Below, one piece after another: positions 9,601 to 22,329 of a stretch of 64,000 nucleotides of DNA (position 1 is its first letter; every line of letters starts with the position of its first letter). The stretch spans positions 44,392,845 to 44,456,844 of the forward strand of contig OX328105.1 of NCBI GenBank assembly GCA_946811185.2, written 5' to 3'. Source of the DNA: Hippopus hippopus. Lineage: Eukaryota > Mollusca > Bivalvia > Cardiida > Cardiidae. The translations under genes were made by a program, and so were the position numbers. A model generated the notes under the pieces. That model was not told the DNA's origin, did no database searches, and saw nothing but the letters and a program-made list of their open reading frames with translations.

Positions 9601-10494
9601 CCCTTATGGACAGTGAGGTGTTCCATACCTCTTGTGTCAAAGGTTTGATTGGCATATAGGTGAATGCAGGTCTGGGAATAAGTGAACTGATAATGTGAGG
9701 TGAGAAAATGTTCAGCAGAAATGATCTACACAAAGTCTTTACATTTATTTGTATAGTTTACACGTTGCCAAGACCCACAAAGTCAAGAACCTCTGCGTAA
9801 AGTACCCTTTTTTGTGAACAGGAAAGTCCAAGTCGATACTACAAACTTGCTATGGGTCAATATATAACCTTTGGTTACTTGAAAAATGATAACATTCAAA
9901 AGGTTGTCATAACCAAACCCTGTCCAGTGTTAATTTCAAGGAATAGGCTAGCAATATTGTCCGCGTTATGTAGGATTATGTGGTATTACACGTCCGCCCG
10001 TAATGTAGCCCATAGATCAAGTCAGTCAGGATTGGTCATTGTTTAACCTTTGGTCACTTGAAAAGTGATAGCGTTCGAAAGGTAGTCATAATTGAACCCT
10101 GTCCAGTGTTTATACCAAGGAATAGGCTAGCAATATTGTCTGTGTTAAAGGGTCAACAGTAAAAGAAGGGATATAGGTCCTTTAGCTCTTCTTTTGCAAT
10201 TTAGGAATGTAGGATTATGTGGCATACACGTCTGCCCATAATGCAGCCAATAGATCAAGTCAGTCAGGATTGGTTAGTGACCTGATGCAGAAAAACAAGC
10301 TAAAAAGTTCAAATGAGTTGGGTTCTTAGGTCAGGCATTAAATTATTCTTGTTTTATTTTCTTTTTTTGAAAACATTGGATTGAGTGGTGTTTTTGATAT
10401 TTGCAACATTATCTCTGTTATGTTAATTTTTGGGGGTCATACGAAAATTTTAGGGTCACTTTTTTAAATGCCTTTTTTATGCTACTTTAATATA

Positions 10495-11899
10495 TAGTGA
10501 CGTCGATAAAAACCCCTCATCGAAAAAGTGCGATAGCTTTGTATATACCTAGAATATATATGTCACTTTTTGCCTTTGTCCTACGCCCAATGCGTTTTCC
10601 CCACGTGGTTATGTCGGTCAAAATTATGCATGTGTAAACAGTAATTGATTTACAATTAAGTAGTCCAAGCATTATTTTGAAAACATCAGTTTCGAAAATG
10701 TCAAGACTAAATAATGAAGAAAGAGCACGCAGTTTGGGCATGCCTAAAAGCGGTCTTTCTCAAAGTCACTTTGCAAGACACTTTAACGTTGCAAGATCAA
10801 CAATAGTGCGTCTTGTTTGACGGGTAAACGAAACAGGGAGCTTGTCTGATAGACCCCGACCTGGTGATCTGCATGTGACGTCTGTACGACAAGACAATTT
10901 CATCCGTCAACGTCACTTGCGAAACCGTTTTGTCACAGCGCAATCCAGAATGTCGATGGTTATAGGGAATTGCGCAAGACATGTAAGTCGGAATACAGTA
11001 AGGCGACGTTTTCGCAAGCGTGGAATATTGTGCAGGTGGCCGTACCCGCAGTGTTGTGCTAACTGACCACCACCATTGGGAATGTCGGCAGTGGGCTCAA
11101 AACAACATTGGAAGACGGTGGCGTGATGTGGTCTTCAGTGACGAATCCCGTTTTAACCTCTCCTGTGCTGACGGACAAGTCCGTGTTTACCGTCGACGTA
11201 ATGAACGGTACACCCAAAGTTGTGTTCTGGAGCACAACCGTTTTGGTGGTGGTGGTGTAATGGTTTGGGCACCAAAAAACAACATATTTAGAACTGACCT
11301 AGTGGTTATCAATGGTAATTTAAATGCCAGACGAAACGTTAACCAAGTTCTTCATCCTGTGGTCGTTCCTATGTTTCAGCAACGCCGTGACCTTACATTT
11401 CAACATGACAGTGCACGCCCCCACATGGTCAGGTTTACCAGAAACTCTCTCATGGCCAATAATATTGCCGTGCTGCCATGGCCTGCTAACTCTCCCGATT
11501 GTAACCTGATCGAACACATGTGGGACATCCTCGGACGTCATTTACATCGACGTAACCCACAGCCGCAAAACGTCTAAGAATTAACAAATGCTCTTCGTGA
11601 AAATTGGGCTCGCATTCCACGCTATCTCCTGCATAATCTGTGTGGGTCCATGGGACGGCGACTGCCAGCACTGATAGCAAGTCAAGGAGGCCATACACGG
11701 TATTGATGAATTGTAGGGGGTGAGTTTGTTGAAAGGGCTGTTAAATTTGTGTAATGTTTAGCTAAACGCTTGTGTCATGTAATATGTGTAGAAATATTGA
11801 CAAAGTCCATTTCTAAATTACAAAACCATGCATTCGATATTAAATTCATGAAATATGACGTGACAGAGGGAGATGAGGCGTTTCTTATGGACGTCAGTA
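10495..11899 (+). mobile_element. Tc1-like transposon, copy 3
   Basis: 1405 bp with intact ends, in the same insertion site as the other copies. It carries five private base changes in the transposase. Confidence 0.93.
10698..11706 (+). pseudogene. Tc1-like transposase pseudogene, copy 3
   Basis: Core lesions: TGA 10818-10820, extra C 11045-11047, TAA 11575-11577. Private replacements are T84R, R127W, T243M and A244V. The last pair alters the strongly conserved RPHTA just after catalytic D237, consistent with no selection on the protein. Confidence 0.92.
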
Positions 11900-14800
11900 T
11901 AAATTTTTTAACCTTTCTCTGTGACTCCGCCGACTCAGAACCGAAACTTAATCTGACAAAACTAGGATATTTATTGCATTAGTTGATTATTGTTTAGCTC
12001 TACTGGCTGAAAGCCAGCAGAGCTTATGTCATGGCATGGTTTCCGTCGTCTGTCCATCCGTCTGTCCATCCGTTAGTCTTTTTCTTGTTTACGCAATAAA
12101 GCGCGGTAACAAATTGACCTTCCTACAGTTATTCTGTTCCTAGGTATTTATAAGTAAACAGAGCTTCAAATGGATGACTGTGTCAGAAAGTAGCCAGTAG
12201 GTAGCACTCCTTCCTCAGTAATGTTTTTCTTTCTTTTTTTGCAGTACGGGCAGATATTCTAAGGAAATTCAGTTTCAGACACTGGGTGCCTTATCATATA
12301 CTCTCAATATGAATAATCTTGGCCTACAAAAACCGCTATCTCCGTATATATTTCATAAAGCATCTAGAATAAACAGGCTGCACGCGTTTAAAGTGGGGCA
12401 ACAAATCGAAGTTCGTATAGTTATTTTGTACCTGGTTAATTCTGTACCTAGTTGTTTACCAGTAAACAAAGATTCAAATGTGTGACTGTCTGAAAAGAGC
12501 CAGTAGGCAGCAATAAGTCTTCTGTAATGCTTTTCTTTTTGTACAGTACGGGCAGATATTCTAAAAAAATTCCGTTTCTGACAATGGGCAACGTATCATT
12601 ATCTCTCAATATAAATAATCATGGCGTATGAAATCTTCTCTCTCTGCATATACAAACCTTATTTTGCCCCTTGGTTTTCATTACAACGTCATGGTGTGCA
12701 TTATAAACTATTCTTTCCATTGAAATGGTCTTTTTTGGTTGCATCAGAAACAACACAAACGACAAATTTTAGTGTGTAGGAAAGAAAATCATAGAGTCAA
12801 AAACGCAAGAAATACGCTCTGGACCAAACACTGCGTTCAGTGGCATGAGTGGTATGGAGTGGGCACTTTGATAAACAATTCCTGGTCATAGTTTACCATT
12901 GGGTTCATGTAACACCCTTACCGACGGTGAGGTGTTTCATACCTCTTGTGTCAAAGGTTTGATTGGCATATAGGTGAATGCAGGTCTGGGAATAAGTGAA
13001 CTGATAATGTGAGGTGAGAAAATGTTCAGCAGAAATGATCTACACAAAGTCTTTACATTTATTTGTATAATTTACACGTTGCCAAGACCCACAAAGTCAA
13101 GAGCCTTTGTGGAAAGTACACTTTTTTCTGAACAGGAAAGTCCAATTCAATACTACAAACTTGCTATGGGTCAATATATAACCTTTGGTCACTTGAAAAA
13201 TGATAACATTCAAAAGGTTGTCATAATTAAACCCTGTCCAGTGTTAATTCCAAGGAATAGGCTAGGAATATTGTCCGCGTTATGTAGTATTATGTGGTAC
13301 TACACGTCTGCCCATAATCTAGCCCATAGATCAAGTCAGTCAGGATTGGTCATTGTTTAACCTTTGGTCACTTGAAAAAGTGATAGCGTTCGAAAGGTAG
13401 TCATAATTGAACCCTGTCCAGTGTTTATACCAAGGAATAGGCTAGCAATATTGTCTGCGTTAAAGGGTCAACAGTGAAGGAAGGGATATAGGTCCTTTAG
13501 CTCTTCTTTTGCAATTTTAGAAATGTAGGATTATGTGGCATACACGTCTGCCCATAATGCAGCCAATAGATCAAGTCAGTCAGGATTGGTTACTGATCTG
13601 GTGCAGAAAAACAGGCTAAAAAGTTCAAATGAGTTGGGTTCTTAGGTCAAGCATTAAATTTCTCTTGTTTTATTTTCTTTTTTTGAAAACATTGGATTGA
13701 GTGGTGTTTTTGATATTTGCAACATTATCTCTGTTATGTTAATTTTTGGGGGTCATACGAAAATTTTAGGGTCACTTTTTTAAATGCCTTATTTATGCTA
13801 CTTTAATGTACATTTTTGGACCTTTCTCTGACTCCGCCGACTCGGAACCGAAACTTATTCTGAAAAGACTAGGATTTTTATTACATTAGTTGATTATTGT
13901 TTAGCTCTACTGGCTGAAACCCAGCAGAGCTTATGTCATGACATGGTTTCCGTCAATTGTCCATCCGTCTGTCCATCCGTTAGTCTTTTTCTTGTATACG
14001 CGATAAAGCGTGGCAAGAAATTGACCTTCCTACAGTTATTCCTAGGTATTTATAAGTAAACAGAGCTTCAAATGCATGACTGTGTCAGAAAGTAGCCAGT
14101 AGGTAGCACTCCTTCCTCAGTAATGTTTTTCTTTCTTTTGTGCAGTACGGGCAGATATTTTAAGGAAATTCAGTTTCAGACACTGGGCGCCTTATCATAT
14201 ACTCTCAATATGAATAATCTTGGCCTACGAAAACCGCTATCTCCGTATATATTTCAAACAGCATCTAGAATAAACAGGCTGCAAGCGTTTAAAGTGCGGC
14301 GACAAATCGAAGTTCGCATAGTTATTTTGTACCTGTTTAATTCTGTACCTAGTTATTTACCAGTAAACAGAGATTCAAATGTGTGACTGTCAGAAAAGAG
14401 CCAGTAGGTAGCAATAAGTCTTCTGTAATGCTTTTCTTTTTGTACAGTACAGGCAGATATTCTAAAAAAATTCCGTTTCTGACAATGGGCAACATATCAT
14501 TATCTCACAATATAAATAATCATGGTGTACGAAATCTTCTCTCTCTGCATATACAAACCTTATTTTGCTCCTTCGTTTTCATTACAACGTTATGGTGTGC
14601 ATTATAAACTATTCTTTCCATTGAAATGGTCTTTTTTGGTTGTATCAGAAACGACACAAATGATAAATTTTAGTGTGTCGGAAAGGAAATCATTGAGTCA
14701 AAAACGCAAGACACACGCTCTAGACCAAACACTACGTTCAGTGGCATGAGAGGTATGGAGTGGGCACTTTGATAAACAATTCCTGGTCATAGTTTACCAT

Positions 14801-15709
14801 TGGGTTCATGTAACACCCTTATGGACAGTGAGGTGTTCCATACCTCTTGTGTCAAAGGTTTGATTGGCATATAGGTGAATGCAGGTCTGGGAATAAGTGA
14901 ACTGATAATGTGAGGTGAGAAAATGTTCAGCAGAAATGATCTACACAAAGTCTTTACATTTATTTGTATAGTTTACACGTTGCCAAGACCCACAAAGTCA
15001 AGAACCTCTGCGTAAAGTACCCTTTTTTGTGAACAGGAAAGTCCAAGTCGATACTACAAACTTGCTATGGGTCAATATATAACCTTTGGTTACTTGAAAA
15101 ATGATAACATTCAAAAGGTTGTCATAACCAAACCCTGTCCAGTGTTAATTTCAAGGAATAGGCTAGCAATATTGTCCGCGTTATGTAGGATTATGTGGTA
15201 TTACACGTCCGCCCGTAATGTAGCCCATAGATCAAGTCAGTCAGGATTGGTCATTGTTTAACCTTTGGTCACTTGAAAAGTGATAGCGTTCGAAAGGTAG
15301 TCATAATTGAACCCTGTCCAGTGTTTATACCAAGGAATAGGCTAGCAATATTGTCTGTGTTAAAGGGTCAACAGTAAAAGAAGGGATATAGGTCCTTTAG
15401 CTCTTCTTTTGCAATTTAGGAATGTAGGATTATGTGGCATACACGTCTGCCCATAATGCAGCCAATAGATCAAGTCAGTCAGGATTGGTTAGTGACCTGA
15501 TGCAGAAAAACAAGCTAAAAAGTTCAAATGAGTTGGGTTCTTAGGTCAGGCATTAAATTATTCTTGTTTTATTTTCTTTTTTTGAAAACATTGGATTGAG
15601 TGGTGTTTTTGATATTTGCAACATTATCTCTGTTATGTTAATTTTTGGGGGTCATACGAAAATTTTAGGGTCACTTTTTTAAATGCCTTTTTTATGCTAC
15701 TTTAATATA

Positions 15710-17114
15710 TAGTGACGTCGATAAAAACCCCTCATCGAAAAAGTGCGATAGCTTTGTATATACCTAGAATATATATGTCACTTTTTGCCTTTGTCCTACG
15801 CCCAATGCGTTTTCCCCACGTGGTTATGTCGGTCAAAATTATGCATGTGTAAACAGTAATTGATTTACAATTAAGTAGTCCAAGCATTATTTTGAAAACA
15901 TCAGTTTCGAAAATGTCAAGACTAAATAATGAAGAAAGAGCACGCAGTTTGGGCATGCCTAAAAGCGGTCTTTCTCAAAGTCACTTTGCAAGACACTTTA
16001 ACGTTGCAAGATCAACAATAGTGCGTCTTGTTTGACGGGTAAACGAAACAGGGAGCTTGTCTGATAGACCCCGACCTGGTGATCTGCATGTGACGTCTGT
16101 ACGACAAGACAATTTCATCCGTCAACGTCACTTGCGAAACCGTTTTGTCACAGCGCAATCCACAATGTCGATGGTTATAGGGAATTGCGCAAGACATGTA
16201 AGTCGGAATACAGTAAGGCGACGTTTTCGCAAGCGTGGAATATTGTGCAGGTGGCCATACCCGCAGTGTTGTGCTAACTGACCACCACCATCGGGAATGT
16301 CGGCAGTGGGCTCAAAACAACATTGGAAGACGGTGGCGTGATGTGGTCTTCAGTGACGAATCCCGTTTTAACCTCTCCTGTGCTGACGGACAAGTCCGTG
16401 TTTACCGTCGACGTAATGAACGGTACACCCAAAGTTGTGTTCTGGAGCACAACCGTTTTGGTGGTGGTGGTGTAATGGTTTGGGCACCAAAAAACAACAT
16501 ATTTAGAACTGACCTAGTGGTTATCAATGGTAATTTAAATGCCAGACGAAACGTTAACCAAGTTCTTCATCCTGTGGTCGTTCCTATGTTTCAGCAACGC
16601 CGTGACCTTACATTTCAACATGACAGTGCACGCCCCCACACGGCCAGATTTACCAGAAACTCTCTCATGGCCAATAATATTGCCGTGCTGCCATGGCCTG
16701 CTAACTCTCCCGATTGTAACCTGATCGAACACATGTGGGACATCCTCGGACGTCATTTACATCGACGTAACCCACAGCCGCAAAACGTCTAAGAATTAAC
16801 AAATGCTCTTCGTGAAAATTGGGCTCGCATTCCACGCTATCTCCTGCATAATCTGTGTGGGTCCATGGGACGGCGACTGCCAGCACTGATAGCAAGTCAA
16901 GGAGGCCATACACGGTATTGATGAATTGTAGGGGGTGAGTTTGTTGAAAGGGCTGTTAAATTTGTGTAATGTTTAGCTAAACGCTTGTGTCATGTAATAT
17001 GTGTAGAAATATTGACAAAGTCCATTTCTAAATTACAAAACCATGCATTCGATATTAAATTCATGAAATATGACGTGACAGAGGGAGATGAGGCGTTTCT
17101 TATGGACGTCAGTA
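15710..17114 (+). mobile_element. Tc1-like transposon, copy 4
   Basis: 1405 bp, ends intact. Almost identical to copies 2 and 10. Confidence 0.93.
15913..16921 (+). pseudogene. Tc1-like transposase pseudogene, copy 4
   Basis: Core lesions: TGA 16033-16035, extra C 16260-16262, TAA 16790-16792. The only obvious private change is CCG to CCA at codon 115, silent in the original frame. Confidence 0.92.
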
Positions 17115-20100
17115 TAAATTTTTTAACCTTTCTCTGTGACTCCGCCGACTCAGAACCGAAACTTAATCTGACAAAACTAGGATATTTATTGCATTAGTTG
17201 ATTATTGTTTAGCTCTACTGGCTGAAAGCCAGCAGAGCTTATGTCATGGCATGGTTTCCGTCGTCTGTCCATCCGTCTGTCCATCCGTTAGTCTTTTTCT
17301 TGTTTACGCAATAAAGCGCGGTAACAAATTGACCTTCCTACAGTTATTCTGTTCCTAGGTATTTATAAGTAAACAGAGCTTCAAATGGATGACTGTGTCA
17401 GAAAGTAGCCAGTAGGTAGCACTCCTTCCTCAGTAATGTTTTTCTTTCTTTTTTTGCAGTACGGGCAGATATTCTAAGGAAATTCAGTTTCAGACACTGG
17501 GTGCCTTATCATATACTCTCAATATGAATAATCTTGGCCTACAAAAACCGCTATCTCCGTATATATTTCATAAAGCATCTAGAATAAACAGGCTGCACGC
17601 GTTTAAAGTGGGGCAACAAATCGAAGTTCGTATAGTTATTTTGTACCTGGTTAATTCTGTACCTAGTTGTTTACCAGTAAACAAAGATTCAAATGTGTGA
17701 CTGTCTGAAAAGAGCCAGTAGGCAGCAATAAGTCTTCTGTAATGCTTTTCTTTTTGTACAGTACGGGCAGATATTCTAAAAAAATTCCGTTTCTGACAAT
17801 GGGCAACGTATCATTATCTCTCAATATAAATAATCATGGCGTATGAAATCTTCTCTCTCTGCATATACAAACCTTATTTTGCCCCTTGGTTTTCATTACA
17901 ACGTCATGGTGTGCATTATAAACTATTCTTTCCATTGAAATGGTCTTTTTTGGTTGCATCAGAAACAACACAAACGACAAATTTTAGTGTGTAGGAAAGA
18001 AAATCATAGAGTCAAAAACGCAAGAAATACGCTCTGGACCAAACACTGCGTTCAGTGGCATGAGTGGTATGGAGTGGGCACTTTGATAAACAATTCCTGG
18101 TCATAGTTTACCATTGGGTTCATGTAACACCCTTACCGACGGTGAGGTGTTTCATACCTCTTGTGTCAAAGGTTTGATTGGCATATAGGTGAATGCAGGT
18201 CTGGGAATAAGTGAACTGATAATGTGAGGTGAGAAAATGTTCAGCAGAAATGATCTACACAAAGTCTTTACATTTATTTGTATAATTTACACGTTGCCAA
18301 GACCCACAAAGTCAAGAGCCTTTGTGGAAAGTACACTTTTTTCTGAACAGGAAAGTCCAATTCAATACTACAAACTTGCTATGGGTCAATATATAACCTT
18401 TGGTCACTTGAAAAATGATAACATTCAAAAGGTTGTCATAATTAAACCCTGTCCAGTGTTAATTCCAAGGAATAGGCTAGGAATATTGTCCGCGTTATGT
18501 AGTATTATGTGGTACTACACGTCTGCCCATAATCTAGCCCATAGATCAAGTCAGTCAGGATTGGTCATTGTTTAACCTTTGGTCACTTGAAAAAGTGATA
18601 GCGTTCGAAAGGTAGTCATAATTGAACCCTGTCCAGTGTTTATACCAAGGAATAGGCTAGCAATATTGTCTGCGTTAAAGGGTCAACAGTGAAGGAAGGG
18701 ATATAGGTCCTTTAGCTCTTCTTTTGCAATTTTAGAAATGTAGGATTATGTGGCATACACGTCTGCCCATAATGCAGCCAATAGATCAAGTCAGTCAGGA
18801 TTGGTTACTGATCTGGTGCAGAAAAACAGGCTAAAAAGTTCAAATGAGTTGGGTTCTTAGGTCAAGCATTAAATTTCTCTTGTTTTATTTTCTTTTAAAG
18901 AAAACATTGGATTGAGTGGTGTTTTTGATATTTGCAACATTATCTCTGTTATGTTAATTTTTGGGGGTCATACGAAAATTTTAGGGTCACTTTTTTAAAT
19001 GCCTTATTTATGCTACTTTAATGTACATTTTTGGACCTTTCTCTGACTCCGCCGACTCGGAACCGAAACTTATTCTGAAAAGACTAGGATTTTTATTACA
19101 TTAGTTGATTATTGTTTAGCTCTACTGGCTGAAACCCAGCAGAGCTTATGTCATGACATGGTTTCCGTCAATTGTCCATCCGTCTGTCCATCCGTTAGTC
19201 TTTTTCTTGTATACGCGATAAAGCGTGGCAAGAAATTGACCTTCCTACAGTTATTCCTAGGTATTTATAAGTAAACAGAGCTTCAAATGCATGACTGTGT
19301 CAGAAAGTAGCCAGTAGGTAGCACTCCTTCCTCAGTAATGTTTTTCTTTCTTTTGTGCAGTACGGGCAGATATTTTAAGGAAATTCAGTTTCAGACACTG
19401 GGCGCCTTATCATATACTCTCAATATGAATAATCTTGGCCTACGAAAACCGCTATCTCCGTATATATTTCAAACAGCATCTAGAATAAACAGGCTGCAAG
19501 CGTTTAAAGTGCGGCGACAAATCGAAGTTCGCATAGTTATTTTGTACCTGTTTAATTCTGTACCTAGTTATTTACCAGTAAACAGAGATTCAAATGTGTG
19601 ACTGTCAGAAAAGAGCCAGTAGGTAGCAATAAGTCTTCTGTAATGCTTTTCTTTTTGTACAGTACAGGCAGATATTCTAAAAAAATTCCGTTTCTGACAA
19701 TGGGCAACATATCATTATCTCACAATATAAATAATCATGGTGTACGAAATCTTCTCTCTCTGCATATACAAACCTTATTTTGCTCCTTCGTTTTCATTAC
19801 AACGTTATGGTGTGCATTATAAACTATTCTTTCCATTGAAATGGTCTTTTTTGGTTGTATCAGAAACGACACAAATGATAAATTTTAGTGTGTCGGAAAG
19901 GAAATCATTGAGTCAAAAACGCAAGACACACGCTCTAGACCAAACACTACGTTCAGTGGCATGAGAGGTATGGAGTGGGCACTTTGATAAACAATTCCTG
20001 GTCATAGTTTACCATTGGGTTCATGTAACACCCTTATGGACAGTGAGGTGTTCCATACCTCTTGTGTCAAAGGTTTGATTGGCATATAGGTGAATGCAGG

Positions 20101-20924
20101 TCTGGGAATAAGTGAACTGATAATGTGAGGTGAGAAAATGTTCAGCAGAAATGATCTACACAAAGTCTTTACATTTATTTGTATAGTTTACACGTTGCCA
20201 AGACCCACAAAGTCAAGAACCTCTGCGTAAAGTACCCTTTTTTGTGAACAGGAAAGTCCAAGTCGATACTACAAACTTGCTATGGGTCAATATATAACCT
20301 TTGGTTACTTGAAAAATGATAACATTCAAAAGGTTGTCATAACCAAACCCTGTCCAGTGTTAATTTCAAGGAATAGGCTAGCAATATTGTCCGCGTTATG
20401 TAGGATTATGTGGTATTACACGTCCGCCCGTAATGTAGCCCATAGATCAAGTCATTCAGGATTGGTCATTGTTTAACCTTTGGTCACTTGAAAAGTGATA
20501 GCGTTCGAAAGGTAGTCATAATTGAACCCTGTCCAGTGTTTATACCAAGGAATAGGCTAGCAATATTGTCTGTGTTAAAGGGTCAACAGTAAAAGAAGGG
20601 ATATAGGTCCTTTAGCTCTTCTTTTGCAATTTAGGAATGTAGGATTATGTGGCATACACGTCTGCCCATAATGCAGCCAATAGATCAAGTCAGTCAGGAT
20701 TGGTTAGTGACCTGATGCAGAAAAACAAGCTAAAAAGTTCAAATGAGTTGGGTTCTTAGGTCAGGCATTAAATTATTCTTGTTTTATTTTCTTTTTTTGA
20801 AAACATTGGATTGAGTGGTGTTTTTGATATTTGCAACATTATCTCTGTTATGTTAATTTTTGGGGGTCATACGAAAATTTTAGGGTCACTTTTTTAAATG
20901 CCTTTTTTATGCTACTTTAATATA

Positions 20925-22329
20925 TAGTGACGTCGATAAAAACCCCTCATCGAAAAAGTGCGATAGCTTTGTATATACCTAGAATATATATGTCACTTTT
21001 TGCCTTTGTCCTACGCCCAATGCGTTTTCCCCACGTGGTTATGTCGGTCAAAATTATGCATGTGTAAACAGTAATTGATTTACAATTAAGTAGTCCAAGC
21101 ATTATTTTGAAAACATCAGTTTCGAAAATGTCAAGACTAAATAATGAAGAAAGAGCACGCAGTTTGGGCATGCCTAAAAGCGGTCTTTCTCAAAGTCACT
21201 TTGCAAGACACTTTAACGTTGCAAGATCAACAATAGTGCGTCTTGTTTGACGGGTAAACGAAACAGGGAGCTTGTCTGATAGACCCCGACCTGGTGATCT
21301 GCATGTGACGTCTGTACGACAAGACAATTTCATCCGTCAACGTCACTTGCGAAACCGTTTTGTCACAGCGCAATCCACAATGTCGATGGTTATAGGGAAT
21401 TGCGCAAGACATGTAAGTCGGAATACAGTAAGGCGACGTTTTCGCAAGCGTGGAATATTGTGCAGGTGGCCGTACCCGCAGTGTTGTGCTAACTGACCAC
21501 CACCATCGGGAATGTCGGCAGTGGGCTCAAAACAACATTGGAAGACGGTGGCGTGATGTGGTCTTCAGTGACGAATCCCGTTTTAACCTCTCCTGTGCTG
21601 ACGGACAAGTCCGTGTTTACCGTCGACGTAATGAACGGTACACCCAAAGTTGTGTTCTGGAGCACAACCGTTTTGGTGGTGGTGGTGTAATGGTTTGGGC
21701 ACCAAAAAACAACATATTTAGAACTGACCTAGTGGTTATCAATGGTAATTTAAATGCCAGACGAAACGTTAACCAAGTTCTTCATCCTGTGGTCGTTCCT
21801 ATGTTTCAGCAACGCCGTGACCTTACATTTCAACATGACAGTGCACGCCCCCACACGGCCAGGTTTACCAGAAACTCTCTCATGGCCAATAATATTGCCG
21901 TGCTGCCATGGCCTGCTAACTCTCCCGATTGTAACCTGATCGAACACATGTGGGACATCCTCGGACGTCATTTACATCGACGTAACCCACAGCCGCAAAA
22001 CGTCTAAGAATTAACAAATGCTCTTCGTGAAAATTGGGCTCGCATTCCACGCTATCTCCTGCATAATCTGTGTGGGTCCATGGGACGGCGACTGCCAGCA
22101 CTGATAGCAAGTCAAGGAGGCCATACACGGTATTGATGAATTGTAGGGGGTGAGTTTGTTGAAAGGGCTGTTAAATTTGTGTAATGTTTAGCTAAACGCT
22201 TGTGTCATGTAATATGTGTAGAAATATTGACAAAGTCCATTTCTAAATTACAAAACCATGCATTCGATATTAAATTCATGAAATATGACGTGACAGAGGG
22301 AGATGAGGCGTTTCTTATGGACGTCAGTA
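20925..22329 (+). mobile_element. Tc1-like transposon, copy 5
   Basis: 1405 bp, ends intact. Has GCCAGGTTT near 21860, shared with copies 6-9. Confidence 0.93.
21128..22136 (+). pseudogene. Tc1-like transposase pseudogene, copy 5
   Basis: Core lesions: TGA 21248-21250, extra C 21475-21477, TAA 22005-22007. The AGA to AGG change at codon 245 is silent and groups copies 5-9. Confidence 0.92.

Larger units (their letters stand above)
5215..10429 (+). repeat. Array unit 2 (A 5215-8530, B 8531-10429)
   Basis: First unit of the homogenised core. Its A monomer uniquely has the B-like CCTTATTTATG just upstream of the transposon (near 5258), where other A monomers have CCTTTTTTATG, so a short B-to-A conversion or a reversion happened there. 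The end of A carries the AAAG variant. Confidence 0.95.
10430..15644 (+). repeat. Array unit 3 (A 10430-13745, B 13746-15644)
   Basis: Core unit. The A monomer ends with the TTTTTTTGAAAAC variant near 13680, shared with units 7-10, whereas units 1, 2 and 4-6 have AAAG. The transposase has several private changes, making this the most divergent core copy of that gene. Confidence 0.95.
15645..20859 (+). repeat. Array unit 4 (A 15645-18960, B 18961-20859)
   Basis: Core unit. B carries a T at 20455 (GTCATTCAGG) found otherwise only in unit 6 at 30885, exactly two units away. Confidence 0.95.
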